Below, piece by piece: positions 29,134 through 40,753 of a DNA stretch of 64,000 nt. Location of the stretch: assembly GCF_003130585.1 (NCBI RefSeq), contig NZ_QFKX01000006.1, forward strand, positions 1-64,000. The letters are read 5' to 3'. The position numbers were made by a program, and so were the translations under genes. The number at the start of each line of letters is the position of its first letter. Position 1 is the stretch's first letter. This stretch comes from Brachybacterium endophyticum. Lineage in GTDB: Bacteria; Actinomycetota; Actinomycetes; Actinomycetales; Dermabacteraceae. The notes under the pieces were generated by a model, which was not told the origin of the DNA, did not search any database, and saw nothing but the letters and a program-made list of their open reading frames with translations.

Positions 29134-30462
29134 TCCGATCGACTCAGCTGGACGGCGGCCCGACGCATCGCCCTGCGTGCGCAGGGGATCGGGGGCGCCC
29201 GCGCCGAGGAGCCCGTCGACGCCGCGCGCAGCCGGCGCAGCCTGCGTCGGACCCTCGAGACGACCCACCTGCTCCAGATCGACTCGGTCAGCGTCTTCGC
29301 GCGTGCTCACCACATGCCGGTGTTCACGCGCCGCGGCTGCTGGGACACGAGCGTGCTGGACCGTGCCAGCCGGCCGGGCCGCGGTCGGCTGGTGGAGGAG
29401 GCCCTCGCCCACGAGGCCGCCTACACGACCTTCGAGGTCCACGACCTGCTGGACTTCCGTCGCCGACGCGCGGCGACACGGGACTGGGGCGCGGTGCGAC
29501 GTGCCGCCGGATCCGATCCCGGGGTCATCGACCGGGTGCTGACGGAGATCGGGCGCAACGCGCCCATCAGCGCCGCCGGTCTCGCCCGGCACCTCGGGGA
29601 CCACGAGCGGCCCGAGAAGGGATGGGGGTGGCGGCGCTCGGACACGCAGTGGCTCGTCGAGTACCTCTTCCGCTCGGGACGCCTGGACTGCGTGGGCCGC
29701 AGCGCCCAGTTCGAGCGCCTCTACGACCTGCCCGCCCAAGGGACCAGGGCCGCGCCGTCCGGGGACGCAGACCGGCTCGAGGCGGAGACCGGTGCCGAGG
29801 AGGCCCGCGACGCCGAGGACGCGCACGCCCGACTCACCGAGCTCGCAGCGGCCGCCCTGGGCATCGCGACCCCGGCCGACATCACCGACTACTTCCGCCT
29901 GCGTGCGGCCGAGGTCACCCCGCACCTGGGGAGGATGGTGGACCAGGGCACACTGCGCGAGGTCACGGTGCGCCATCCGCGGGGCGAGAGGACGATGCTC
30001 CTGCACCACGGGGCGCCGCGCCCCGCCCCCGTCAGCGCCGCCGCACTGCTGAGTCCCTTCGATCCCGTCGCCTTCCACCGGCCCCGTCTGCGGGACCTCT
30101 TCGACGTGGACTACCGCATCGGCATCTACACCCCGCGAGAGAAGCGCACCCACGGCTACTACGCGCTGCCCCTCTTGCTGGACGACCGGATCATGGCCCG
30201 CGTCGACCTGCGCAGCGACCGTCGGCGCGGGGTCCTCGAGGTGCGCGAGGCCCACCTCGAGCCGCTGCCGGCGATGCGGAAGAACGAGAAGATGCAGGGC
30301 CCGGAGAGGATCGGTTCCGCCCTCGCCCAGGAGCTCGCTCGGGCCGCGCGCTGGCAGGGGCTGGGATCGATCGAGATCCACGAGGTCGGCGATCTCGCCC
30401 CGGCCCTGGCGACGGCCGTCGCCGAGCGTGGTGGCACGGACCTCTCGGAGCGTGTGCTCTGA
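29131..30462 (+). CDS. YcaQ-type winged-helix DNA-binding protein
   Basis: A 443-residue protein of the HTH_42 (YcaQ/AlkX) superfamily, whose members are DNA glycosylases that open interstrand crosslinks. Visible signatures are RIALRAQGIG near the N-terminus, LLQIDSVSVFARAHHMPVF near 50-68, the extended winged-helix repeats, and LLSPFDPVAFHRPRLRDLFDVDYRIGIY near 305-332, close to the QxQ-region of AlkX. It lies alone between hpf and secA. Whether it repairs crosslinks here is inference from family. Confidence 0.85.
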   Translation: MSDRLSWTAARRIALRAQGIGGARAEEPVDAARSRRSLRRTLETTHLLQIDSVSVFARAHHMPVFTRRGCWDTSVLDRASRPGRGRLVEEALAHEAAYTTFEVHDLLDFRRRRAATRDWGAVRRAAGSDPGVIDRVLTEIGRNAPISAAGLARHLGDHERPEKGWGWRRSDTQWLVEYLFRSGRLDCVGRSAQFERLYDLPAQGTRAAPSGDADRLEAETGAEEARDAEDAHARLTELAAAALGIATPADITDYFRLRAAEVTPHLGRMVDQGTLREVTVRHPRGERTMLLHHGAPRPAPVSAAALLSPFDPVAFHRPRLRDLFDVDYRIGIYTPREKRTHGYYALPLLLDDRIMARVDLRSDRRRGVLEVREAHLEPLPAMRKNEKMQGPERIGSALAQELARAARWQGLGSIEIHEVGDLAPALATAVAERGGTDLSERVL

Positions 30463-30489
30463 CCCACGGCGTTCCAAGGATGGGGCACG

Positions 30490-30495
30490 TAGGAT
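30490..30495 (+). promoter_or_regulatory. secA -10 hexamer
   Basis: TAGGAT at 30490-30495 would start transcription near 30502, giving a ~50-nt leader with GAGGAG 6-7 nt before the secA GTG at 30553. Unlike the leaderless cases this gene keeps a leader and ribosome site. Confidence 0.45.
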
Positions 30496-30552
30496 GGGGC
30501 GGCGCCGCGCCCGACCCGGGCCAGCACCCCGATCCGCCCACGAGGAGCACGA

Positions 30553-33540
<2,988 letters not shown>

Positions 33541-33555
33541 TCCGCCCGCGGCCCG

Positions 33556-33957
33556 TCAGCCGATCTCGAGGACGGTCACCCGCCAGCCGGTGTGCCGCAG
33601 TTCCCAGCGCATCGCGAGGAACCGGGCGCGATCGGGCTCGCGCACCACGGCGCTCGCCTCGACGACCTTCTCGGTCACGACGCAGGTGCGCACGCCCGCG
33701 ATCGCCAGGCGTACCTTCGGGGCGCGCCCGGTCAGTCCGCGGATCCGGCGCGTGAGCGCCGCGCGGCGCGCCAGGTAGGCGGAGACCTCGGGGGCCACCA
33801 CCCGCGAGAGAGTGCTGACGGGGCGACTGTCCCGCACGATCTCGACCGCGCATCGGGCCACGCCCTCGACGAGTCGCAGGCCGGCTTCGGGGTCGCGCGG
33901 GTCGAGCCCCGCTGCGAGTTGCTGGTCGGTGGGGACGAGGTTGTTCGCGGTCGTCAT
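33556..33957 (-). CDS. Rv3235-like protein (DUF6459)
   Basis: A 133-residue protein with the Rv3235/DUF6459 pattern: GVARCAVEIVRDSRPVSTLSR in the middle (about residues 31-51), a Val/Leu-rich beta region with VRLAIAGVRTCVVTEKVVEA, and a final WELRHTGWRVTVLEIG (about 118-133). It is a standard neighbour of secA in actinobacteria; function is unknown. CAGGAG before ATG 33957 supports the start, which overlaps the LysM gene stop by 4 bp. It converges on secA with a 15-bp gap. Confidence 0.8.
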   Translation of the reverse strand: MTTANNLVPTDQQLAAGLDPRDPEAGLRLVEGVARCAVEIVRDSRPVSTLSRVVAPEVSAYLARRAALTRRIRGLTGRAPKVRLAIAGVRTCVVTEKVVEASAVVREPDRARFLAMRWELRHTGWRVTVLEIG

Positions 33958-34970
33958 GACTTCTCCTGGGGGATGGGGAGGGATGCGGGGACGGTGAGCT
34001 CCTGGCCCGGTTCGATGCGGGCGGGATCCGGTCCGATCCGCTCGGCGTTGGCGGTGTAGAGGTCGGGCCAGACCTCGGCGATGTCCGTGGTGGGCACGTC
34101 GTCGTCGCCCAGGAGGTCGGCGCTGATCGACCACAGCGAATCACCCTCCTCGACGGTCACCGTGCGGACGTCGCCCCCGCCGTCACGGGGCTCGGGATCG
34201 TCGTGTCCGGAGGCGTTCTTGGAGGTGTTCTCGGACGTCCGGGGCGAGGGCGCCGCGGCGGTGTCCTGAGATGAGTCGTCGTGAGGCGCGGCGTCGTCCG
34301 TGGTCGCCGGGCTCTCGTCCCAGCCGAGCCCGGGCAGGTCCTCGTCGCCCGAGCCGTCCGCGGGAGCGGTCGAGGGAGTGGCCGAGGGGGCGGCCGGCTC
34401 AGGGGCCCCGCGCTTCTCCACGGGAAGTGCCGCTCGACGCTCGGACGGCCCCGCATCGTCATGGGCGCCCGCCTCGGGGTCCTCGTCCACGGGGTCCGGC
34501 AGACGGATGAGCGGTGTGGCCCGGGAGACCTCTGCTGCAGGGATCGGGGCGGAGGCGGTGGGCGTGTGCGCCTGGGCCGGGCCTGCCAGGAGGCCGGCCG
34601 CCGTCGTCGTCACCGCGAGCGTCGTCAGCGCGCGGACGGCGAGGCGAGGGGCGAGCACCCGCAGTGCACCCAGCAGCGCTCCGGCGCCGGGTGCTCGGGG
34701 GCCGATCAGCATCAGGACGCCCGCCATCGCGTGCACCATGGCCAGGTAGGCGCACAGCAGGACTCCCGCGCAGGCGACCGTGAGCAGCACGAGGACGATC
34801 AGGGCCTGCGTGCCGAAGCTCGATCGCTCCATCGTCAGCAGCGTGCGCGCGGCGAGCACGAGCACGAGGCCGACGCCCGCGCTGAGCGCCGAGATCACGA
34901 GCATCGTGGCCGCGCCGCGGATGCCTTGTGGTCGGCGAGGCGCGGGAACGGGTCGAGAGGTGCTGGTCAT
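33954..34970 (-). CDS. Membrane protein with C-terminal LysM domain
   Basis: A 338-residue protein. Three hydrophobic helices lie in the first ~140 residues (about 20-41, 51-74 and 100-125), then an Ala/Pro/Asp-rich spacer, and a LysM domain at about 268-335 (VEEGDSLWSISADLLG ... IEPGQELTVP), which binds the glycan of peptidoglycan. ATG 34970 has GGGGGAG just upstream. The gene is coupled to the Rv3235-like gene. LysM next to secA suggests an envelope role. Confidence 0.85.
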   Translation of the reverse strand: MTSTSRPVPAPRRPQGIRGAATMLVISALSAGVGLVLVLAARTLLTMERSSFGTQALIVLVLLTVACAGVLLCAYLAMVHAMAGVLMLIGPRAPGAGALLGALRVLAPRLAVRALTTLAVTTTAAGLLAGPAQAHTPTASAPIPAAEVSRATPLIRLPDPVDEDPEAGAHDDAGPSERRAALPVEKRGAPEPAAPSATPSTAPADGSGDEDLPGLGWDESPATTDDAAPHDDSSQDTAAAPSPRTSENTSKNASGHDDPEPRDGGGDVRTVTVEEGDSLWSISADLLGDDDVPTTDIAEVWPDLYTANAERIGPDPARIEPGQELTVPASLPIPQEKS

Positions 34971-35112
34971 CGTCTCCCCCTGGGGCACCGGTGCGAAGGG
35001 AACAGGCTGCGGTGCCGTTCTTCGCGTTAGATGCAGTTTGATGGTGTTTGCTGCGATGTGAGGGAAGATACCGCGGTGTGATGTGCTTCGCAAGTGTGCG
35101 GCGTGCGCCGCC

Positions 35113-35127
35113 TAGAGTGTCCTCATG
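35113..35127 (+). promoter_or_regulatory. Leaderless promoter of the Sm-like-repeat gene
   Basis: TAGAGT at 35113-35118 ends 6 nt before ATG 35125 with no ribosome site. The ~150 bp upstream, shared with the divergent LysM gene, is the most A+T-rich stretch of the region. Confidence 0.5.
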
Positions 35128-35679
35128 AGCCTGGAGCGGATGTTCGAGGACCTCGAGTCGCGCATGGACCACCTCGAGAGCGAGGAGAGGCGCGCGGTCA
35201 CCGAGGAGCTCACGCGCGCCGAGCTCTCTCAGATCCCGGTGATGGATCGACTGCGCGGAGCGGTCGGTGCGCATCTCGGGCTCCGCCTGCGCGGCGGTGC
35301 GCTGGTGGAGGGCGAGCTCGCCGAGGTGGGCGCGGACTGGGTGAGGATGCGGATCGCGCCGGACTCCCGCTCGGCATGGGTGCCGCTGGGTGCGCTGGTG
35401 ATGATCGAATCGTTGGCGGCGCGCGTGCGTGAGGCCGCACCTGGTCCTCTGCGTCCGTCCGGTCTCGGGCACGAGCTGCGCTCACTCGCACGGGACCGCG
35501 TGGTCGTGCAGGTCGCGACCGAGGCAGGAGAGTTCCGCGGGCACATCGCCGCGGTGGGGCAGGACGCGATGGACCTGCGGCTGCTCGCCACGGGGGACAG
35601 GCTCGCCGAAGGATCGGCGCGTCGGGTGACGATCCTGCTGTCGGCGGTCCTCGTCCTCAGCGCCGAACGCCGGGACTGA
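35125..35679 (+). CDS. Conserved protein with two Sm-like repeats
   Basis: A 184-residue protein of unknown function. After a charged helix (1-50, MFEDLESRMDHLESEERRA) come two similar beta-rich segments: GGALVEGELAEVGADWVRM with VPLGALVMIESL, and AGEFRGHIAAVGQDAMDLR with ILLSAVLVLSAE. The spacing (G...V/F-x-G-x-hh-xVGxDxhxh, then an L/V strand) resembles Sm/LSm beta-barrels. The internal duplication is seen directly; the fold and any RNA binding are inference. The leaderless start is supported by TAGAGT. Confidence 0.65.
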   Translation: MSLERMFEDLESRMDHLESEERRAVTEELTRAELSQIPVMDRLRGAVGAHLGLRLRGGALVEGELAEVGADWVRMRIAPDSRSAWVPLGALVMIESLAARVREAAPGPLRPSGLGHELRSLARDRVVVQVATEAGEFRGHIAAVGQDAMDLRLLATGDRLAEGSARRVTILLSAVLVLSAERRD

Positions 35680-35705
35680 TCGCCGTCGCCGTCGCCGTTG
35701 GTGTG

Positions 35706-35948
35706 TCAGGCGTCGGTGCGGCGGGACCCGGCGTCGGTGCCGAGGCGCTCCTGCTCGAGGAGCGACTCCGTGGCGGCGTACGAACGCTCGATGTACTCCT
35801 CCAGCGCGCTGAGCTCGACCCGCCACTGACCGCGGCCGCCCACCTTGATGGCGCGCAGCTCACCGGAGCGCACCAGGGCGTATGCCTGGGACGCGGAGAT
35901 GGACAGCTGCTCGGCGACGTCCGAGAGCGGAATGAAGCGCGGGGTCAT
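35706..35948 (-). CDS. Small HTH protein (excisionase/BldC-like fold)
   Basis: An 80-residue protein with a MerR-type winged HTH: LSDVAEQLSISASQAYALVRSGELRAIKVG (about residues 8-37), then RGQWRVELSALEEYI. This is the AlpA/Xis/BldC-like fold used by small DNA-binding regulators. The C-terminus is charged. It is transcribed away from the CpaB/CpaE-like pair and may regulate it, but no operator was identified. Confidence 0.8.
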   Translation of the reverse strand: MTPRFIPLSDVAEQLSISASQAYALVRSGELRAIKVGGRGQWRVELSALEEYIERSYAATESLLEQERLGTDAGSRRTDA

Positions 35949-36083
35949 GCGTCTCCTCAGGAGGGAAGGACTCCATTGTGGCACCGCTGCTCGCGCTCCG
36001 GGTGCACCGTGTGGCCGAGACCCCCGCGTCGGCCTCCGTCCACAGGATCCCCCCGTTCCCGGGCGGGCGCTTCGAGGGTGCCG

Positions 36084-36089
36084 TAGCCT
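36084..36089 (+). promoter_or_regulatory. -10 hexamer before the SAF/CpaB-like gene
   Basis: TAGCCT at 36084-36089 would start transcription near 36096 and leave a leader of about 60 nt containing GGAGG 8 nt before GTG 36155. A GTG 7 nt after the hexamer opens another frame, but that frame has no recognisable product. Confidence 0.35.
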
Positions 36090-36154
36090 CTGGCCTGTGG
36101 ATCGGCTCCCCGAGTCCCCGCCGGTCCGCATCCCGCTCCCCGGAGGTGTTGACC

Positions 36155-36793
36155 GTGCCCGCTGCCCCCACCCTGATGCGCCTGCGCCGGCCGCGCTGGA
36201 AGGATCCCCGGCTGCTCGTGGGCATCGTGCTGGTGGTGCTCAGCGTCCTGCTGGGCGCGCTGCTGGCCTCCCGCGCCTCGGCGACCACCACGGTGCTGAT
36301 CGCCAAGGACGAGGTCGTCGTCGGTGACGAGCTCACCGCGAGCTCCTTCACCTCCGCGGAGGTGCGGCTGGGCGAGCAGGCGGAGGGGTACGCGCGAGCG
36401 CCGAAGGACATCCCCGAAGGATCCACCGCGCTGCAGTCCGTCCATCCCGGCGAGCTGCTGCCCGTCTCCGTGATCGGGCAGGGCGGCGGCGAGGACCTGC
36501 GTCCCGTCGTGATCCCCGTCGAGAGCGCGGTCGCCGACGCCGTGGGGCCAGGGCGCCCGGTCGAGCTGTGGCGCACCGAGGCGGACGACCAGGAGAAGGA
36601 CGCGCTGGCCGAGAACCTCGTCCAGGACGCGACCGTGCGGCGCGTCTTCGAGGGCAGCACGCTGGGCATGCGCTCGATGAGCATCGAGGTGCTCGTCCCC
36701 TCCGACGAGCTACCCGCCGTGCTCGAGGCCCTCGGCTCCGGGGACCGGATCGACGTCATCGGCGTCCCGGGGGAGAAGGGCCTGGATTCGTGA
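36155..36793 (+). CDS. SAF domain (CpaB-like) membrane protein
   Basis: A 212-residue protein with one N-terminal helix (about 22-44), then a SAF domain beginning TTTVLIAKDEVVVGDELTAS and a second region with VVIPVESAVADAVGPGRPVEL, the RcpC/CpaB arrangement. In type IVc (Tad) systems CpaB helps assemble the secretin, but many actinobacteria keep only this gene and the CpaE-like one beside secA. The GTG 36155 is chosen on GGAGG spacing. It overlaps the CpaE-like gene by 4 bp. Confidence 0.8.
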   Translation: MPAAPTLMRLRRPRWKDPRLLVGIVLVVLSVLLGALLASRASATTTVLIAKDEVVVGDELTASSFTSAEVRLGEQAEGYARAPKDIPEGSTALQSVHPGELLPVSVIGQGGGEDLRPVVIPVESAVADAVGPGRPVELWRTEADDQEKDALAENLVQDATVRRVFEGSTLGMRSMSIEVLVPSDELPAVLEALGSGDRIDVIGVPGEKGLDS

Positions 36794-38052
36794 TCGACAT
36801 CGTCCTGTGCGCCTCCGGTCGCGACGAGGTGCGCATCGTCCACGACGTCGCCCGCGGGCCCGGATCCGGTGCCAGGATCGTCCGTCGCTGCGCGGACCTC
36901 GCCGAGACCACGGCCGTGGCCGCGGCCGGCATCGGCGACGTGGTCGTCATCGACCTCGGCGTCCGGGGGCTGGATCGTGACGCCGCCGCCGATCTGCTGC
37001 GTGCCGGCACCGCCGTCGTGGGTCTGCGGTCCGAGGAGGGCGCGGCCACGCGCACGTCCCTGGGTCTGCGGACCGTGGTGGATGCCTCTGCCTCGCTCCC
37101 CGAGCTTCTCGAGGCGTGCGAGAGGGCGATCGGCGGGGAGGGCGCCTCCGGAGCCGAGGAGCCGTGGGTGCAGGACGCGGGGGAGGGCGACGAGGCCGAC
37201 GAGCACCGGGTCCCTCCGGCACCCCTGCTCGCGGTCTGGGGCCCCGGTGGCGCGCCCGGGCGTTCCACCGTGGCGGCCAACCTCGCCGCCGAGCTCGCCG
37301 ACGCCGGCACCGGGACCGTGCTGGTGGATGCCGACACCCACAACCCCGCGCTCAGCCAGATGCTCGGCGTCCTCGACGAATCACCGGGCCTGGTCGCCGC
37401 CTGCCGGGCCGCCGCCCGGGACACCCTGGACGCCGACACCCTCGATGCGCTCCTGCCCTCGGCGCGCGGTCGCCTGCACCTGCTCAGCGGGATCGGCGTC
37501 CCCGCCCGCTGGGCGGAGGTCCACCGCGCCTCCCTCGACGACGTCTGGACGGGACTGCGCGGCCGCGGTGGGATCGTCGTCGCCGACGTCGGGGCTCCTC
37601 TGGAGGAGGACGAGGAGCTCAGCTACGACACGGCCGCCCCGCAGCGCAATGCCGCCGCGCTGAGTGCGCTCTCCCGCGCGGACACGGTGATCGCCGTGGT
37701 CTCGGCCGACCCGATCTCGATCACCCGCCTGGCGCGGGAGCGGGACCGGCTCGGGGAACTGGGAGTCGGGGAGATGCACGTGGTCGTGAACAGGGTGGGG
37801 CCACCGGCGAACGCCGCCCGTGTCACCGAGCTCATCAGGGGGCGACTGCCGGCCGCCTCGGTGACCTGCCTCCCCGAGGACTCCTCGGTCTGCCGACGTG
37901 CCGCCTGGGACGGCGCGCTGCTCGCGGAGACCGCTCCGCGCAGCGCCCTGCGCAGAGCGCTGCGGGACCTCGCCGCGGCCCTGCGACCCCCGGAGGACAC
38001 CGGCGGGGGCGTGACGAGCGAGCCGGCCCGTGAGAGCGCCATGGCAGGATGA
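36790..38052 (+). CDS. CpaE/Ssd-like MinD-family protein
   Basis: A 420-residue protein with an N-terminal receiver-like region (1-~120), a linker, and a MinD/ParA-type domain. The P-loop reads GPGGAPGRSTVA near residues 150-161: the signature lysine of the deviant Walker A is Arg here, as in mycobacterial Ssd. Later segments are VLVDADTHNP and VVVNRVG. ATP hydrolysis may therefore be lost or altered. The start GTG lies in the SAF stop (GTGA). It is likely a positioning or septum regulator, by family. Confidence 0.75.
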   Translation: MIDIVLCASGRDEVRIVHDVARGPGSGARIVRRCADLAETTAVAAAGIGDVVVIDLGVRGLDRDAAADLLRAGTAVVGLRSEEGAATRTSLGLRTVVDASASLPELLEACERAIGGEGASGAEEPWVQDAGEGDEADEHRVPPAPLLAVWGPGGAPGRSTVAANLAAELADAGTGTVLVDADTHNPALSQMLGVLDESPGLVAACRAAARDTLDADTLDALLPSARGRLHLLSGIGVPARWAEVHRASLDDVWTGLRGRGGIVVADVGAPLEEDEELSYDTAAPQRNAAALSALSRADTVIAVVSADPISITRLARERDRLGELGVGEMHVVVNRVGPPANAARVTELIRGRLPAASVTCLPEDSSVCRRAAWDGALLAETAPRSALRRALRDLAAALRPPEDTGGGVTSEPARESAMAG

Positions 38053-38057
38053 GGCAC

Positions 38058-38498
38058 ATGAGGATCTTCGTGCCCGTGACCGTGGATGACGCCCCCGTGC
38101 TGCGCTCCGGGACGACCCGTCTGCCGCTTGCGGCCGACAGGATCGTCTGGGGCGTCGGTGACGAGGCACGGACCGACCGTCCCGACGTCGATCTCGAGGA
38201 GCTCGAGTACGACGCCCTGCAGGATGCCGTCTTCAGCGCGCTCCAGGACGTCGCGCCGACCGAGCGCGCCGTCGTGCTCGCCGGGGACCTGCCGGATGGT
38301 GCCCTCGCAGGAGCCGGCGACGAGGCGGGTGCGTTCGGGCTGCGCTTGACGAGCGAGGAGACGCTCCGGATCGTCAGCGCCCACGCCACGGAGCTCGACG
38401 CCGCCGGGGCCGAGGCCGACGACACCGATCCCGCCCTGCTGTGGTTCGACGCGGTCGAGCTCGGCGCAGCCCTGGACTACGCGAGCACGGCGCGCTGA
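38058..38498 (+). CDS. DUF6912-like protein
   Basis: A 146-residue acidic protein beginning MRIFVPVTVDDAPVLRSGT and containing ELEYDALQDAVFSAL near 52-66, the pattern of DUF6912 proteins. No catalytic motif is visible. ATG 38049 (overlapping the upstream stop) is an alternative; ATG 38058 is favoured because CAGGAT lies 7 nt before it, as in leaderless starts elsewhere. Its stop abuts the convergent DUF2505 stop. Function unknown. Confidence 0.6.
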   Translation: MRIFVPVTVDDAPVLRSGTTRLPLAADRIVWGVGDEARTDRPDVDLEELEYDALQDAVFSALQDVAPTERAVVLAGDLPDGALAGAGDEAGAFGLRLTSEETLRIVSAHATELDAAGAEADDTDPALLWFDAVELGAALDYASTAR

Positions 38499-38499
38499 A

Positions 38500-39006
38500 T
38501 CAGGCGGACCCGGCGTCCCGGTAGGACTTCGCCGAGCGCTCCTCGGCGTGCAGAACCTTGGTCACGTACGGCTTCGCGGCCTTCTCGAGCCGCCCGCCCA
38601 CCAGCGGGACCTTGGCCGTCAGCTCGCCGTCGATGCGCACGACCGACGCGTCGTCGCCGTCGGGACGCAGCTCCAGGTGGCCGCTCATCGATGCCGGCGT
38701 GCCCTCGACCTTGAGCTCGATCGTGCCCTGGCGTGCACCGCCCTCCGCGGGGGCCTCCCAGGTCTGCACCTCGGTGATCCTCACGCTCTGGCCCACGAAG
38801 GGACGGGCGATGTCGGGGATGCCCTGAGTGGTCAGCTCGAGGGTGGTGCTGACGGTGAACTCACCGCTCGCCTCCCCGGAGACCTCCGCACGACCCGAGC
38901 GGGCGTGCAGGGTCTGCGCACGGACCTCCGCGTAGCCGGGGTCGGCGTACATCTCGGCGACGCCGTCGGTCGGCAGCGGCAGGTTCATGGTCTCGCTCAG
39001 TCGCAC
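38500..39006 (-). CDS. DUF2505 family protein
   Basis: A 168-residue protein of the DUF2505 family, which has an SRPBCC/START-like fold. Visible are VRLSETMNLPLPTDGVAEMY at the start, ITEVQTWEAP in the middle and KVPLVGGRLEKAAKPYV (about 139-155) at the end. The fold is a hydrophobic-ligand-binding cup; no ligand is known. GTG 39006 has AGGAGG upstream. A minus-strand CATAGT near 39058-39063 could be the -10 box. Confidence 0.85.
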   Translation of the reverse strand: MRLSETMNLPLPTDGVAEMYADPGYAEVRAQTLHARSGRAEVSGEASGEFTVSTTLELTTQGIPDIARPFVGQSVRITEVQTWEAPAEGGARQGTIELKVEGTPASMSGHLELRPDGDDASVVRIDGELTAKVPLVGGRLEKAAKPYVTKVLHAEERSAKSYRDAGSA

Positions 39007-39144
39007 GGATCCTCCTGGTGGGCTCGGTCCGGGCCGCGCGGCCCGTGGGTGCCCAACTATGCCAGCAGAGTCGGCTGCTCGTCGCCTCCGCGACGGGGCG
39101 GTCCCGCGGCTCGGCCCGATGTCGGACGCAGCCGGTCGAGGACC

Positions 39145-39160
39145 TATCCTGGTGCGCATG
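39145..39160 (+). promoter_or_regulatory. Leaderless promoter of the PdtaS-like gene
   Basis: TATCCT at 39145-39150 ends 7 nt before ATG 39158, with no ribosome site. This supports ATG 39158, which also gives exactly the length of mycobacterial PdtaS. Confidence 0.5.
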
Positions 39161-40663
39161 CCGAGCCTCGCCAAATACCTCTCCGACGTGCCCGGGATGG
39201 ACGAGAAGACCTCCGAGTGGTTGCAGCTCCTGGTGGGGGATTGGGGACTGCTCTCCGACCTGCTGCGCGCGGACCTCGTGCTGTGGGTGCAGACACCTGA
39301 CGGCGCCCTCGCGGTCGCCCACTGTCGCCCCTCCACCGGCCCCACGGTCTACTACGAGGACCCGGTCGGCGACATGGCCGGCGCGGAGGACTCCTCGTGC
39401 GTGCGGACCGTGCTCGAGGGCGGTGCCCCTCCCGAGCAGGCCACGGCGATCCTGCGCGAGGGCGAGGAGGCGCTGCGGCAGCTCGCCCCCGTGCGCCACG
39501 ACGGCCGCACCATCGGGGCGCTGGCCATCGAGACCCCGGTGCGCAGCACCGAGCCGAGCCGCAACGAGGTCCGCCAGCACGAGCTGGGAGAGCGTCTGCT
39601 GCGGATGATGGGGGAGGGCGCGTACCCGATCGCGGGCGCCCCGATCCCGCCCCGGCGCGGTGCACCCCGTGTGGGGGACGGCATCGTGGAGCTCGATGCG
39701 CAGGGCGTGATGATCTGGGGCTCGCCCAACGCGCTCTCGGCCTTCCACCGCTTCGGCATCGCCGGCGACATGACCGGCAGCACCCTCGCCGAGCTCACCA
39801 CCGAGCTTCTGCAGACCCGGGCCCCCGTCGACGAGTCGCTGCCATTGGTGCTGATGGGCCGCGCCGCCTGGCGCTCGGACATGCAGGCCCGCGGCGGCAC
39901 CCTGTCGCTGCGCGCCATCCCGCTCACCGAGGGTGGTGCCCGCAGCGGGGCGATCATCCTGGTCCGCGACGTCAGCGAGCTGCGGCGCCGCGAACGGGAG
40001 CTGATCACGAAGGAGGCGACGATCCGGGAGGTCCACCATCGGGTGAAGAACAACCTCCAGACCGTCGCGGCGCTACTGCGCCTGCAGTCCCGTCGCATGA
40101 AGTCCGACGAGGCCCGCGACGCGCTCGCCGAGGCGCAGCGTCGCGTGGCCACCATCGCGCTGGTGCACGAGTCCATGCTGCAGGGCAGCGAGGAGGCGGT
40201 GTTCTTCGACGAGGTGATCGAGCGCTGCCTGCGCCTCGCGGTGGACGCCGCGAGCGCCTCGGTGCACGCCGCGGGCACCGAGGGCGCCGACCCGCACCAG
40301 GTCGAGGTGCGCACCGAGCGAGCGGGGAAGGTCGGCCCGGTGCGACCGGAGGAGGCGACACCGCTCGCCCTCGTGGTCACCGAGCTCGCGACGAACGCCG
40401 TCGAGCACGGGCTCTCCGAGACCGGCGGGACGCTCATGATCCGTGCCGAGCGCACCGGCAGCCACCTGGTGATCCACATCGAGGACGACGGCGCCGGGAT
40501 GCGGTCCACGCAGCCTACGGGGCTGGGCACGAACATCGCCCAGACGCTCGTGCAGGGGGAGCTCGGCGGTGCGCTCACCTGGGAGAACCGCCCCGAAGGC
40601 GGGACACAGGCGACGATCGACGTCTACCTGGACCCCGTCAGCGTCGATCCGGCGAGCGCCTGA
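39158..40663 (+). CDS. pdtaS: PdtaS-like cytosolic sensor histidine kinase
   Basis: A 501-residue kinase of the HisKA_2 family. A GAF-like domain (1-~150) and a PAS domain (about 180-280) precede the phosphorylation helix EVHHRVKNNLQTVAALLRLQ (His near 291) and an HWE-type ATPase domain with ELATNAVEHGLSE and EDDGAGM. In mycobacteria PdtaS signals to the RNA-binding antiterminator PdtaR. The gene is next to whiB1 here too. No membrane helix, so it is soluble. A PdtaR partner is not in view. Confidence 0.9.
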   Translation: MPSLAKYLSDVPGMDEKTSEWLQLLVGDWGLLSDLLRADLVLWVQTPDGALAVAHCRPSTGPTVYYEDPVGDMAGAEDSSCVRTVLEGGAPPEQATAILREGEEALRQLAPVRHDGRTIGALAIETPVRSTEPSRNEVRQHELGERLLRMMGEGAYPIAGAPIPPRRGAPRVGDGIVELDAQGVMIWGSPNALSAFHRFGIAGDMTGSTLAELTTELLQTRAPVDESLPLVLMGRAAWRSDMQARGGTLSLRAIPLTEGGARSGAIILVRDVSELRRRERELITKEATIREVHHRVKNNLQTVAALLRLQSRRMKSDEARDALAEAQRRVATIALVHESMLQGSEEAVFFDEVIERCLRLAVDAASASVHAAGTEGADPHQVEVRTERAGKVGPVRPEEATPLALVVTELATNAVEHGLSETGGTLMIRAERTGSHLVIHIEDDGAGMRSTQPTGLGTNIAQTLVQGELGGALTWENRPEGGTQATIDVYLDPVSVDPASA

Positions 40664-40694
40664 GTCCGGGAGCGGACCGGCGTCGGACATGACA

Positions 40695-40723
40695 CGGCGG
40701 GCGGCCCGAGGGACCGCCCGCCG
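40695..40723. terminator. Strong hairpin between pdtaS-like gene and whiB1
   Basis: Perfect 10-bp arms CGGCGGGCGG (40695-40704) and CCGCCCGCCG (40714-40723) with a 9-nt loop lie in the 90-bp gap between convergent genes. No U-tract follows, as is common for actinobacterial terminators. It can serve both directions. Confidence 0.6.
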
Positions 40724-40753
40724 CGTGAAGACTGCGGGAGTGGGGGAGGGAGC

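Noticed and set aside
36097-36327. A leaderless GTG frame 7 nt after the TAGCCT hexamer before the SAF gene.
   Set aside because: The frame is Arg/Pro/Ala-rich without motifs, and the SAF gene has its own GGAGG site downstream; the spacing is probably chance.
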